Assembly (NCBI GenBank): GCA_032433765.1
Contig: JAVIAB010000047.1
Location: 16,285,107 to 16,349,106 of the forward strand
Reading direction: 5' to 3'
DNA length: 64,000 bases
From: Megaustenia siamemsis
Lineage: Eukaryota; Mollusca; Gastropoda; Stylommatophora; Ariophantidae
Shown here: positions 11,201-26,400 of the stretch, piece by piece
How the letters are laid out: every line of letters starts with the position of its first letter
How positions within the stretch are numbered: the first letter of the stretch is position 1
Notes under the pieces: model-generated
Seen by the model: the letters and a program-made list of their open reading frames with translations, nothing else
The model's database searches: none
Told to the model about the DNA's origin: nothing
Program-made: the position numbers and the translations under genes

Positions 11201-14200
11201 ATTAAGTGAAAGTTTATAGTTTATTTAGCAGATTAAGTGAAAGTTTATAGTCTGTTTATTTAGCAGATTAAGTGAAAGTTTATGATCTATCAGTTTAATG
11301 AGCAGATTAACTCTTTCAGTACATAAGGTTTTTATCAATGCAACAGAAGAAATTTCAGAGATAAAATTGTTCTTGGATCTTATTGTTTTAAATATCAATT
11401 TACATTCATCCACACGTAACATGTTCTATATAAGTTTTTAGATAAATTGAACAAGGAATTAGAGCACACTGATAAAAGCATGCTCCAAGATATGTAGAAC
11501 AAAAAATATGGGATAAATAACCAAAACAAAAAAATGAAAACATACAATTGAGACCATAATGGTCAAATTACGATCATAAATACTGAGACAAAGTAATCCA
11601 AAATGAATTATTTTGTGAAAAAAATACAATTAGCAGTATGTTTTCAGCAGCCTTGAAAGTTTTATTGATGTAGCTTAACACTTTCCATATGGAAGCTTTG
11701 TGTCAATGCAACGGAAGAGATTTCAGGGACAAAATTTATCAAGGTTTTAAGAATCAATCTACATATTTATATTTATGTTACATATAACATATTATATACG
11801 AATTTTTAGATAATTGAACAAGGCATTAGATTTCGGGGGCCGCGATAGCTCAGTAGTTAGTGAACTGGACTACAAAGGACAAGAGGTAGGGTTCGATCCC
11901 AACCGACGGCTTCCAGATTCACCTAGCCTTTAATGGGTACCAGATTTTTTTTCTGGGAAAGTAAAGTGGCAAGGGCGTAATACTGACCAAATTACCCCAA
12001 AAATCATGTGCCGAGGGTCTGTAAAATTTATGGTCATTAAAACCATATTCCCTATACGCCACTTGGCGTGACCGGGGTACTTTACTTTTTTTACTATTAG
12101 ATCTCACTAATACCAAGATGATACAAGAGATGTAAAAAGAATATTGTTTGATGACAGTTGCACTAATCAAATTGAGAGTGGCACACTATGCAGCGAAATG
12201 TATGCAACCAAAATCGGCATGGCACACATTGTGGCGAAACGTACAGAAAGAGTTAAAAATAACTTATCTTTTCTCATCAACAATCACAATGTATTGATTT
12301 CCTCTTCTTTGTAATCTTATTGATTTATTGATTACAAGCATCCAATATGAAACTTTTTTTTTTCTAAATTCAAATTGAAACTGCTATAAATAACTGCTCC
12401 CGTTGTTGCTTGGATAATATCATTATTCAAAACATTTTTAAAAAGTTAATTACTGGCATGTTCAGCTGTCATCAATTAAATTCTAGCATTAAAATCAATA
12501 ATAATCAATGCCATTTTAATCAGTTGATATTTGTCGGCGACAAACACTGCTATCATCGTCATCAAGTACCGGGCCTGCTGGCGTAGCTGATCATGTCTCT
12601 CCACAACTTTCGATCTCAACAGTTACTTATCATTTTTGTTGTTGACCTTCTGCCAAGCCATTCTCTTAAGCTGTCTTGTATTTTTTCTCTTTGCTTCCCT
12701 CTATCTATTCGTCCTTCAATTTTTCCAGTTGTTACAATATATTCCAGTTGTTCTCTTCTCATTACATGGCCAAGAAATGATGATTGTTTCTTCATAATAT
12801 TGGAAATTAGCTCTCCTTTTGCTTTGACCTAAACACTGCTAAGTCAAGCAAAAAAAAAATCACACTCTTTTACATTTCTTTGTGAGCACCACATGTAGAA
12901 GGAGGAGGGAACTCTCCAGTAAAGAATCTATTGACCTTTCGAGCCGTAGCCGGCCCATAGGGCGTAGACCAAGATACTCCTTCTCTTATCTGAATTTCTG
13001 TTCTAGCAGTTTTCAATTCTTTTAAAGATATTTTATCATATCTCGCCATTTGTCTCTGTCCTGTGCAAGCAGCTCTAACTCATTGAGGGAGCCAATTCTT
13101 GCTGCTCTTGCCTCTCTCATCAATGTTCTTCTCAGTGTCTCTCTGGGTCTTCCTCTTTTTCTCTTACCTGTTGTTTCCCACATGAGGGCTTGCTTTGCTA
13201 TTCGGTTATTATCTCTTCTCATCACATGTCCAACATATGACCATCGTCTTTTCTTTATTACTGAAGATATTAGTGGTTGATTAGCGATTTCTCTAATTTC
13301 CTCGTTTGTTTTGAATTCGTTCCATGCTATACCAAGTATTTTCCTTAGACATTTATTTTCGAATGCGTTCAACTTTGTTTCTATATCTCTTGTTGTTTTC
13401 CAGCTTTCACACGCATATGTAAGGGTTGATAGTACATTTTATTTGAATAGTCTAAGTTTTGTGTTTGTGCTGATGAGTTTTGATTTCCACAACTTTTCAA
13501 GGCTTCTGAAAGACATTGCTGCTTTAGCTATTCTGATTCTAATTTCTTTGCTTGTATCTCCTTCTCGATCAATGTGACTTCCAAGATAGATAAAGTGATC
13601 GATCTCTTCCACTGGTTTGTTTTCCATGTATATTTTGTCGTCTGTTGGAATTAAGCTTTTCATGACTTTAGTCTTTTCATGATTGATCTCAAGCTCAATT
13701 TTGCTGGCTTTTGATGATAGTTCATTTGTGTTTTCCTGCATCATTTTTATCTGACTGCTGATGAGGACCATGTCATCAGCAAAGTCGAGGTTCTCCAAAT
13801 GGTCTCCTTGTATCCATTCGATGCCTTTATTACCAGTGCAGCATTTCTTCATTATGAAGTCCATAACAATTCCAAATAACAAGGGCGATAAAATACGTCC
13901 TTGTTTAACCCCAGTTCCAGTAAAGAATGTTTACAAGAAATTATAAATGTAAAAGTTGGAATATGTTTGTACAAGTTAAATTGAGACTGGTGCAGGGTGC
14001 ATTGAAATGGGCTTGACTGACATGAACATGACACAGGGTGCGTTGAAATGTACTGAAAGACTTCAGTGAAAGTTTAAGGTCTCTGTTTATTTAGCAGATT
14101 AAGTGCAAGTTTGTAGTCTGTCCATTGAGTGAAATGTTGGTCTATGTTTTAGGTATGGACGCTACAAGACATGTGAGATAGTGTTGAGCAGGCGAGGAAA

Positions 14201-17200
14201 CCTTCAGAATGATCCAGATGAGCTTGGCATGACTCCACTGCACCTGGCAGCTTTTTATGGTCAGCTTAAGATCGTTGACTTGCTTCTGAACAAAGGAGTG
14301 TTTGCCAGCAAGTCAGTGGGCTTTTTCATCATTTCTGTGACAGATTGAGTCCATTTGTAAATGTTTACGTAATTAATCTATTTGTCACTCTGTACTTGTG
14401 ACAAATAGAGTCAGAATTTCATTTTAATTGTTTGTACTGGTGTCAGATAAAGTCTCATTGTTTATGCTTGTTACAGATCTCATTGTTAATACTAGTTACA
14501 GATAAAGTCTAGAGGCGAAGGCGCGCCTCCCAGCACCAGAGCTGGAAGTTGTCAGCGACCCACAGCTGATGGCTTGCACCAGGATCGGTGAACCAAAACC
14601 ATCCAAGGCGCAAATATAACAGTTATACTGCAAACCACAACACAATGCAGATACGTTCACTTAACGTCCTTTTAAGGGCGGATGACGAAGAGGAATTCTA
14701 CAGCCTACGAATACTCTAGAATACTTTAGTCATCGGACGAACGTAACGAAGATAAAGTCTCGTTGTTTATACTTGTGTTAGATAAAGTCTCATTGTCTAT
14801 ACTGGTTTCAGATAAAGTCTCATTGTTTATACTGGTGTCAGATAAGTTTCATTGTTTATACTTGTGTCAGATAAAGTCTCATTGTTTATACTCGTGTCAG
14901 CTAAAGTCTCATTGTTTATACTTGTGTTAGATAAAGTCTCATTGTTTATACTTGTGTCAGATAAAGTCTCTTTGTTTATACTTGTAACAGATAAAGTCTC
15001 TTTGTTTATACTTGTGTCAGATAAAGTCTCTTTGTTTATACTTGTGTCAGATAAAGTCTCTTTGTTTATACTTGTGTCAGATAAAGTGTCATTGTTTATA
15101 CTTGTGTCAGATAAAGTCCCTTTGTTTATACTTGTGTCAGATAAAGTCTCTTTGTTTATACTTGTGTCAGATAAAGTCTCTTTGTTTATACTTGTGTCAG
15201 ATAAAGTCTCTTTGTTTATACTTGTGTCAGATAAAGTCTCTTTGTTTATACTTGTGTCAGATAAAGTCTCTTTGTTTATACTTGTGTCAGATAAAGTCTC
15301 ATTGTTTATACTTGTGTCTGATAAAGTCTCATTGTTTATGTAACCATGAATGATGAAACATACATATTTAAATCATAATTAAGTGAGGACAAAACAGGAT
15401 TAGACAAAATTAGCATAGGGATGACAAACCGCACTGACTGACCACTGTTGGAAAACTTATCGTAGCCTTTGGTAAGGAATGTAGAACTCATAAACTAAAA
15501 TTGCCACATGGCTGGGGAATGACCTTAGCTGTTAGTCGGGAACGTAGAACTCATAAACAAATAAAGGGCTAGCCACGCGGGGTCAGATGATTAGAGAGAG
15601 TCACTTGAGTGCAAAGAGGAGTGGAACAGTGTCAATGCTGTCGGTAAAAAGACAGTAGTATAAAAGTTAGGGGACTTCCACACTTAGAGACAGAGAACTT
15701 AGGAACACACAGAGATAGCCACTCACTAGCGACCGATAGGAATTGAAATAGTCACTGAAGAACTTCAACTAGAGTAGAGAAGAGACTAGAAATAGAGAAG
15801 CAGAACTACAGGAGAGCAGAATTAGAATTACAGATCAGAATTAGAAGTCACACACCCGAACTAGAGGACGAGAACTAGAACGAGAGACGGAGAACTAGAG
15901 ATAGACATCGAGATAGCCATTGGTGAATGTTACAAAAAGAAGACACAGACAAAAGAGAGCTAGATAGAGAGAAATCTAGAATATCCACTATAGGAATAGC
16001 TGAGGTACAACACCGACGGTAGTCGAAATACTTTAGCGGCCAAGACTGTTAACAGATCTATAGAAACGCTAGGAAGGACAGCCTGATAGTATCTATATAT
16101 ATGTGTGTAATATAATAAATGAGGACTGATTTGTAACACACCAAGTTTGTTCATTCTTGAATGTGTGGTGTCGTGTCTTATACGAAGAACAAATAGAAAC
16201 AGTTATATTTATACTTGTGTCAGATAAAGTCTCATTGTTTATACTTATGTCATATAAAGTCTCATTGTTTATACTTGTGTCAGATAGTCTCATTGTTTAT
16301 ACTGGTGTCAGGTAAAGTTTCATTGTTTATACTTGTGTCAGATAAAGTCTCATTGTTTATGTTTGTGTCAGATAAAGTTTCATTGTTTATACTTGTGTCA
16401 GATAAAGTCTCTTTGTTTATACTTGTGTCAGATAAAGTCCCTTTGTTTATAATTGTGTCAGATAAAGTTTCATTGTTTATACTTGTGTCAGATAAAGTTT
16501 CATTGTTTATACTTGTGTCAGATAAAGTCTCATTGTTTATACTTGTGTCAGATAAAGTCTCTTTGTTTATACATGTGTCAGATAAAGTCTCTTTGTTTAT
16601 ACTTGTGTCAGATAAAGTCTCATTGCTTATACTTGTGTCAAAGTTTCATTGTTTATACTTGTGTCAGATAAAGTCTCTTTGTTTATACATGTGTCAGATA
16701 AAGTCTCTTTGTTTATACTTGTGTCAGATAAAGTCTCATTGCTTATACTTGTGTCAAAGTTTCATTGTTTATACTTGTGTCAGATAAAGTCTCTTTGTTT
16801 ATACTTGTGTCAGATAAAGTCTCTTTGTTTATACTTGTGTCAGATAAAGTCTCTTTGTTTATATTTGTGTCAGATAAAGTCCCTTTGTTTATACTTGTGT
16901 CAGATAAAGTCTCTTTGTTTATATTTGTGTCAGATAAAGTCTCTTTGTTTATACTTGTGTCAGATAAAGTCTCTTTGTTTATATTTGTGTCAGATAAAGT
17001 CTCTTTGTTTATACTTGTGTCAGATAAAGTCTGATTGTTTATACTTGTGTCAGATAAAGTGTCATTGTTTATACTTGTGTCAGATAAAGTCTCATTGTTT
17101 ATTTTTGTGTCAGATAGTCTCTTTGTTTATACTTGTGTCAGTTAAAGTCTCATTGTTTGCACTGGTGTCAAATAAAGTCTCTTTGTTTATAACAGCGACA

Positions 17201-20200
17201 AAGTCTCATAGTTTATACTTATGTCATAGAAATTCTCATATTTTATTCTTGTGTCATATAAAGTCTAATAGCTTAATCTTGCATCATATAGTCTCATAGT
17301 TTATACGTGCATCATATAAAGTCTCATAGTTTATACTTGCGCCATATAAAATCTCATAGTTTATTCTTGCATCATATAGAGTCTCATAGTTTAATTTTGC
17401 ATCATATAAAGTCTCATAGTTTATACTTACATCATACAAAGTCTCATAGTTTACACTTGCATCATATGTCTCATAGTTTATACTTGCATCATATGTCTCA
17501 TAGTTTATACTTGCATCATATGTCTCATAGTTTATACTTGCATCATATGTCTCATAGTTTATACTTGCATCATATAAAGTCTCATAGTTTATACGTGCAT
17601 CATATAAAGTCTTATAGTTTATACTTGTGTCATATAAAGTCTCATAGTTTATACGTGCATCATATAAAGTCTTATAGTTTATACGTGCATCATATAAAGT
17701 CTCATAGTTTATAATTGTGTCATATAAAGTTTAATAGTTTATACATGCATCATATAAAGTTTAATAGTTTATGCTTGCATCATATCAAGTTTAATAGTTT
17801 ATACGTGCATCATATAAAGTCTCATAGTTTATACGTGCATCATATAAAGTCTCATAGTTTATACTTGTGTCATATAAAGTCTCATAGTTTATTCTTGCGT
17901 CATATAAGTCTCATAGTTTATACTTGCATCATGTCTCATAGTTTATACTTGCATCATATGTCTCATAGTTTATACTTGCATCATATGTCTCATAGTTTAT
18001 ACTTGCGTCATATAAAGTCTCATAGTTTATACCTGCATCATATGTCTCATAGTTTATACTTGCATCATATAAAGTCTCATAGTTTATACTTGCATCATAT
18101 GTCTCATAGTTTATACTTGCGCCATATAAAGTCTCATAGTGTATACTTGCATCGTATAAAGTCTACCAGTCAATTACCTGTGTTCACACCAGTGTCAACT
18201 AACACACACAAACTACCCCGAGGTTATGACAACGTGTGATTTTTTTTCTCAGAGACAATAGAAACAACACCCCATTACATTTGGCGGCTAGTCAGGGCAG
18301 AGTAGACTGTATGAGAACCCTGCTGGCCACACACAGGAACTTGCTGAACCTTACCAACACAGATGGGGTGAGTTTGTTGAAAGCTGACACACTAGGGATA
18401 TGTGTATTTCATAGTTGGAAGCTGACACTAGGGATATGTGTATTTCATAGTTGAAAGTTGACACACTAGGGATATGTGAATTTTATAGTTGGAAGCTGAC
18501 ACACTAGAAATATGTGTATTTCATAGTTGAAAGCTGACACACTAGGGATATGTGTATTTCATAGTTGAAAGCTGACACACTAGGGATATGTGTATTTCAT
18601 AGTTGGAAGCTGACACTAGGGATATGTGTATTTCATAGTTGAAAGCTGACACTAGGGATATGTGTATTTCATAGTTGAAAGTTGACACACTAGGGATATG
18701 TGTATTTTATAGTTGGAAGCTGACACACTAGAAATATGTGTATTTCATAGTTGAAAGCTGACACACTAGGGATATGTGTATTTCATAGTTGAAAGCTGAC
18801 ACACTAGGGATATGTGTATTTCATAGTTGGAAGCTGACACTAGGGATATGTGTATTTCATAGTTGAAAGCTGACACTAGGGATATGTGTATTTCATAGTT
18901 GAAAGCTGACACACTAGGGATATGTGTATTTCATAGTTGGAAGCTGACACTAGGGATATGTGTATTTCATAGTTGGAAGCTGACACTAGGGATATGTGTA
19001 TTTCATAGTTGGAAACTGACACTAGGGATATGTGTATTTCATAGTTGAAAGCTGACACACTAGGGATATGTGTATTTCATAGTTGGAAGCTGACACTAGG
19101 GATATGTGTATTTCATAGTTGAAAGTTGACACACTAGGGATATGTGTATTTTATAGTTGGAAGCTGACACACTAGAAATATGTGTATTTCATAGTTGAAA
19201 GCTGACACACTAGGGATATGTGTATTTCATAGTTGAAAGCTGACACACTAGGGATATGTGTATTTCATAGTTGGAAGCTGACACTAGGGATATGTGTATT
19301 TCATAGTTGAAAGCTGACACACTAGGGATATGTGTATTTCATAGTTGGAAGCTGACACTAGGGATATGTGTTTTTCATAGTTGGAAGCTGACACTAGGGA
19401 TATGTGTATTTCATAGTTGAAAACTGACACTAGGGATATGTGTATTTCATAGTTGAAAGCTGACACACTAGGGATATGTGTATTTCATAGTTGGAAGCTG
19501 ACACTAGGGATATGTGTATTTCATAGTTGAAAGAAATAAACCTGACACATTTCTGAATATTGATGAAATATAAATATTAAAAAGACTAAAATTATGATAA
19601 TAAACAGAAATAATACAAAAGCCTACTAATAAGTTTCAAGTAGATGGCTAGAATCTGGAAAAAAGTTCAGGTATATAGCTATAATGGACATGTCCTAATG
19701 AGTGATGGACAATTTGAGACAAATAAATAAATGTCATTATCAAATACCATGCCTACTGGCATAGGTGATCATGCCCTTGCACAACTTACTATCTGTACAG
19801 TTGTTTATGGCGACAATCCGTAGATGATGAAATGAAAGAGGCTGGCAGGTCCTGGCGAGAGTTGTACATGCTTGCTTCAGACCGGATTGGGTGAACTATT
19901 ATGAGTGCTTTATGCTTCAACCAGAGTTCAGGGGATTATGAAGAAAGAAGAAGAAATGCAAGTGTAGTTCAAGATTAATTCAAATGTTTATTTCTACAGA
20001 GAAAGTGGTCACTACAACAGCACTAAACTATATCAGTTTTTGAGAATGTTCTCCGTTTGCATCTGCACACCATTACCATAGTTGTGACAGCTCCTTCATT
20101 ATTTTTGCATAAGGAAGAATTGAGTTGCTGTCATAGCCAATGGAAGACATCATTCTATATACTTCATCTCTTACAAATTTATTCCTTCTCAGTTGCTGTC

Positions 20201-23200
20201 TAAGGAGTCTAAACAAATGAAAATAATTGGGGTCTAAATTATGACTATTATGGGGTTTCAGAAAATCCTCCCAGTGTATTTTGGCCAGAGTTGTAGTTGT
20301 CAGATTGGCTGTGGAGTTGTCGGCCTTGACATGCAGAAGGCATTTCTTGAAAAAATATCCCTGGTCTTTTCTTGCAATTGGACTTTTGTATGGCAAAAAA
20401 TGTGCAGTATTACAGTGTGTTAATTATGACCTTTCTCTCCAGGAAGTCCACTCTTTTTCTGTCCCAGAATACAGTTTCCATGCTCTTTACTGTGGACAGC
20501 TGAATTTTGCATTACTTGGGTAGTTGGAAAGCCATTTGTTGTCACTTCACGCTGATGTGAGCTGAAACTACACAATTATGTTTCATCACATTTGTTGTTG
20601 GTAGCACCATTTTATCACCTTTGACATTGTACAAATTCAAGAGCTGTTCACAGACCATTAGGTGTATCCACTTCTGGTCAAATTCCAGCTGCCAGGGAAC
20701 TCATCTTGTTCAGACTGCAGAGGCATGAGTGCTCATGAATAATTGCCTCAATAGTGCAGACACTGATATTCACCTCTGTCGCAATATCTCACACAATTAC
20801 TCACTGATTCTAAAAAAAACTTCCTCAACAAGTGCAGCATTCACTGGTGTGACTACATTTTGGTGAATGTATCCATGCACTTCATTTGTCGCCAGCTCCT
20901 GTAAATGATATTACTGATGGTAGTGATGATGAGGACAGCACTCAAGTTACAAACCTCATATATTTTATTGTTTTATAATACAACTTTAATTGCAAAAACC
21001 AATTTTAACATGAAAAATATACTTACATCAAAGCAAATTACATCAGAACTACGAATAGCAAAACGCTATATTTACTCAGCATTCCTGTATGGTACAGAAG
21101 CATGGATATTAAATAAGAAAATAGAGCAGAAAATTGAAGCCACATAGATCTATTGGAAAATGGAGAAAATTGAGTGGAAGGAAAAAAAAGACAAACAAGG
21201 AAGTTCTGAAGCAGCTGAGAATGGAAAAAAGAACAACTTAACACAGTTCGAAAAAAGACAAGTGAAATTTTTTTGACATGTGAAGGGACATAATACACTT
21301 CAACAAGTTATTTTGAAAGGGAAGGTACAAGGCAGAGGCAGACCAAAACTAAAGTGAATAGATAACATTGAAAGGTGGCCAGGTGAACCTACGACAACAT
21401 GTACCATGAAGACAAGAGACAGAGTAAAATGGTGCTCTATGGTAGCCAACCTTTGATGTGGAGACTACATTCAATGAATGAATGAATACAACTTGATCTT
21501 TCTATTGTCCTTTTGAGCCAAAGATGGCACATAGGGCAGAAATTCTAGACTAATCATCTCTGATGATACTTGTTATTAAGTGCCAGACTCAGCACACACT
21601 GCTTTGAGATTCTCTTGTCTCTTTTCATCAAATGCCCAACATATGACTACCTTCTTCTCTTGATCATAGATATTATTTTTGGATGCCCTGTCATTTCTCT
21701 TATTTCAGCATTAGTCTTTAGTCTTGAATTCACTCCATGGTATACAGAGTATTTTCCTAAGCCATTTGTTTTCTAATGTATCTAATTTTTTTTCTTCTAT
21801 TTCTTTCATATACAAAATTAAATTATACAGCACTTCTAGTTAAGTTTGGATGATGTGGGGGGGGGGGCCTTGGTTGCCAAGTTGGGAAAACCACCTGACT
21901 GCGCTACCGACATTAGGACAACCCGTGTTCGATTCTCGCTGGAAGCAGGGTGAGTTGTGCTCAGAGTTAGAAAAAAAATGCCCCTGTTGTTGACCCAGCC
22001 GGTAGCAAAAATGGGTACCAGGGTATTACTCTGGGAAGGTGAGGAATGTTGCCTCACATCGTGAGTTTCGATGCTTGAAGTGACACTATCCAGAGGTCTC
22101 CGAACACTTCTGGATAGGCGGCTGAGCACATATGGGTGAAAAACTTGCACGGTATGAAGCCAATTCAAGTCTCAAACTTTTTCTTTACCTTTGGATGATA
22201 GACTGGTAGTTTTCTTACACAGAACACAGCCCTCCACTTGGCAGCTGAAGCAGGTTATAAGGATGCTGTCATCCTGCTGCTGACTGAAGGTGCTATCTTT
22301 GTTCGCAACAACCTCAACTCCTGCTTCTATGACGAGATTATTGAGCACAGACATCAGGATGTGGCTCTAGCCATCATACAACATCCCAGGTGATCTGTGT
22401 ACATGTTTCTCTGTGTGTTTTTGTCTTGGGTTAGAGATGGGTATAACAGAGTGGCATCAGCTTGCTAAGGACTCACAAGATAGGCACGAGCACAACAGAC
22501 TAGAACCAGTGACTTCCAAGGACAGATAGACTAGCCATGAGCACAACAGACTAAAATCAGTGACTGCCAAGGACAAGTAGACTAAGCATGGGCACAAAAA
22601 ACTAGAAGCAGTGACTGCCAAAGACAAGTAGACTAAGCATGGGCACAATAAACTAGAAGCAGTGACTGCCAAGGACAAGTAGACTAAGCATGGGCACAAT
22701 AAACTAGAACCAGTGACTGCCAAAGACACGTAGACTAGACATGAGCACAACAGAATAGAACCAGTCACTGCCAAGGGCATGTAGACTAGGCATGAGCGCA
22801 GCAGACTAGAACCAGCAGCTGCTAAGGACAGGTAGGCTAGACATGAGCGCAGCAGACTAGAACCAGTCACTGCCAAGGACAGGTAGACTAGACATGAGCA
22901 CAGCAGATTAGAACCAGCAGCTGCTAAGGGCAGGTAGGCTAGGCATGAGCGCAGCAGACTAGAATCAGCAGCTGCCAAGGACAGGTAGACTAGACATGAG
23001 CACAACAGACTAGAACCTGCAGCTGCCAAGGACAGATAGACTAGACATGAGCACAACAAACTAGAATCAGAAGCTGCCAAGGACAGGTAGACTAAACATG
23101 GGTACAACAGACTAGAATCAGCAGCTGCCAAAGACAGTTAGACTAGACATGGGTACAACAGACTAGAATCAGCAGCTGCCAATGACAGGTAGATAAGACA

Positions 23201-23389
23201 TGGGTACAACAGACTAGAATCAGCAGCTGCCAAAGACAGGTAGACTAGACATGGGTACAACAGACTAGAATCAGAAGCTGCCAAGGACAGGTAGACTAGA
23301 CATGGGTACAACAGACTAGAATCAGAAGCTGCCAAGGACAGGTAGACTGGACATGGGTACAGCAGACTAGAATCAGCATATTACATACA

Positions 23390-23481
<92 letters not shown>

Positions 23482-26400
23482 AATGCCCATACATATGAAC
23501 ACATACATGCATGTGCACATCCATACAGGGACAATCATATATGTGCAGAAATGTGCACATAACGCACACATAACCAGAGGAGTTCACACCGGGGTCAGTG
23601 TGCAAACACAAAGGAGAAAGAATAGAACAGTAGACTAACAGGTACTCAAAAGGCGGAAAGAGTGAGATGTCTGAGAGTGGGTTACAATAAAAACATATGA
23701 GGGGTAAGTAGCACAGAAAAAAGGTGTATAGGAGAACATTGAAGTGTCTCAGTGGGGACTAGTGGAGGAGAACTATGAATAGCATGGCATAGTAGATAGA
23801 CTAAAGAGCCCAAACATGGGCAGTAGAGAAGGCTATGCAAAAGGGAAGGAGTAACCGAAAGGAAACTATGTTTACGAGTGTGATACATTCATGCCTCGTG
23901 GGGTCAGCGAACCATACTGGACTATGAGGCGATTCTCCAAGGTAAATCAGCTGCAGTCATAAGAGTGACAAAGGACAATACCAGTGAGACGGATGTCGTC
24001 TTTGCCCTTGTGGTCTGGGGAGTTGGATTGGGAAGACACTGGAGTGCCAGTATTCTGTTGAACATCTCGTAGATGTTCACAAAATCTTTCCGCTAATCGT
24101 CTCCCAGACTCGCCAATATAGGTCATGTGGCATCGTTGGCATATGATGGCATAAATGATGTTACAGGACACACATGTGAAGCCATACTTGATCTCAAACC
24201 ATCCACTAGGGAATAAGACAGAGTCAGTAGGGAGCACATAGGCATAGGTGATACAGTTCCGATCACAAGGGGCTGTACCGAAGTGTTGAGGGTCGGAGCG
24301 AGGGAGATGGCTCCTAACCAGAATATCTCCCAAATTCCTGTCACGCTTGAAAGCTTCTAAGGATAGGCAGGTTTATAGTGTGTGGAACAGTCTTAAAGTT
24401 CACAGCATTTAACTCTTTCCATACGTTTCGCCGCACTTTGAGCCATGCCGATTTCGGCAGCGTACGTTTCGCAGCATAGTGCGCCACGCTCAATTTGATT
24501 AGTGTGAATGCCAGCAAACCATATTCTTTTTACATGTCTTGTATCATCTTGATATTGGTTAAAATCTAATATCTTGTTCAATTATCTAAAAATTCATATA
24601 TAATATGTTGTATGTTAGATTAATATAAATATGTAGATTGATTCTTAAAACCATAAAAAATGTTGTCTCTGAAATCTCTTCCGTTGTGTCGATAAAAAGC
24701 CTCGGAAAGAGTTAATAGCTTCAGTGTTACAGTGTGACTCGGCCATGAAGACTTGGGAAGAGTGGAAGAAGAATATAACGATAGACAGAGGAATGGAAGA
24801 ATGATACGATACGACGATGATAGGAGGTAAAATAGTTTTGGACGGCGTGGAATTAAAGTCATGTCTTAAGGATTAGCAAGGAGACGTTAAGTCTACCGAA
24901 CTCAGATGCGGTGGCGTAAACGGCTTTAATTACAAGGAAAATACGTATGGGTGTTCAACCTGAGCTTGGAGGTCCAGAGAGATGTTTGCTCTGGCCGACA
25001 AAGTTGCATAACGCAACGACGCGGCCGCTGGATTCTAGACACCTGCTGATTTGGGTTGGCTAGCCCAGCCCTGTAACATTTAGAGTTAAGCCAAAAAAAG
25101 GGCGTAATCATAGACGTCACCGACACCAGGTCATCTTTATGTTCAGCGGTGGGTAACGCTTTGAGTCTCTCTGACTTGGAGATCAAAGAATCACCCAGCG
25201 TAGAGAGACCAACGTAGGATTTAGTTGTGAGGGGAGAAACTTAGTAAGATTGATGGGCGTCGACAGGACGCTTAAAGCAATAAGACCATGGACATAATTA
25301 AAAAGGAGGAGCTAACAATATAGTAATGGCAGACGGACGAAAAATAAGCTGTACCTAGACTAGATTCCCATGATCCTTTGGCCACGTGGGAGTGGCTAAA
25401 TGGACACTAAAAGGCCATGACCTGACTTGAAACAGAACATGAGAGGAAGAGGCAGAGAAACTTAGATACTCAGAGAAACTTAGATACACACAGAAGATTA
25501 GACTCAGAGGAGAATAAACTGGAAACTTAGATAGAAACTAGAGCAAAGGAGATCAGATACCTGCCTCAAGGCAGAAAGTAGAGTCGGACTTAGACAATTT
25601 AAATAGTTCATTTAGAGGATTTGTGATACGTATTGGACTTAAATGTATAATATTTGGAAGAAGTCCAACTGTGTAACTAGAGCCGAGTCAAGATACTAGT
25701 TCCTCAGAATCACCGGATAGAGACACGTTAACAAAGAACACTATACGATCCACGAAGTTACTATGATAACCATCGCCAGTCGGCTATGTCAAGTAATGAC
25801 AGTTTTTATAAGAGAATAGATGAAACATGTTGAGTGAATCCGAGACATTGTCAACCAATTGTAAAACAGGTGGATATTATCAATAAAGACTTTGTTTATA
25901 CTTGTTCGAAAATGATGATGAGTTAGTTATGTGTGTGTCAATGAAAGAACAAGTAGTCAGTGAGAAAAAAAAAGCCTGTCAGAATCACAACCAACAACAA
26001 TAAGAAGCACTGCTACATCAGATTAAGTAAGATATAGAGGTCTATAGGACATAGAGGTCACTTAATGCTTTGATGATCAGAGATCAAGAACAATGAGGAA
26101 AAGATGGCAAGTATGTTGATGTTGAGAATGATGTGTGTCTGGACTTGTTGTATATTTATCTCTGTAACAATTTGTAAGAGCATCTTTCATTATTTATTAT
26201 TTAATATGTTGATTGTTGTAGATTATCTGTCTCATATGTGTTTGTTTCTTATTCTGTGTCATGTATGCTTTTTTGTTGTTGCATATTCTGTGTCACATGT
26301 GTGTGTTGCATGTACTGTGTCACTACATTTTCTTTATCATATATGTTTGATGCCTATTTTATGTCACATGTTGCATATTCTGTGTCACTACACATTCTAT

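Larger units (their letters stand above)
11311..14061. mobile_element. 2.75-kb TTAA-flanked element with 13-bp TIRs and nested insertions
   Basis: TTAA at 11307-11310 is followed by CTCTTTCAGTACA. The right end is TGTACTGAAAGAC at 14049-14061, a 12-of-13 inverted match, followed by TTCA (a mutated TTAA) and then array sequence GTGAAAGTTTAAGG. It holds a related smaller element (11679-12252), a SINE, two LINE fragments and unassigned sequence. No transposase is recognised. Confidence 0.65.

Noticed and set aside
14852..18239. Hydrophobic repeat proteins ([10 protein letters not shown] and similar)
   Set aside because: They come from the 30-bp minisatellite; several phases are open and unit variants are not constrained by codon position.
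21836..22168. 110-codon minus-strand gene
   Set aside because: It lies entirely on a tRNA-derived SINE in antisense.
22457..23335. Minus-strand 17-residue repeat protein
   Set aside because: It is a product of the 51-bp unit. There is no start, partner exon or conservation signal.
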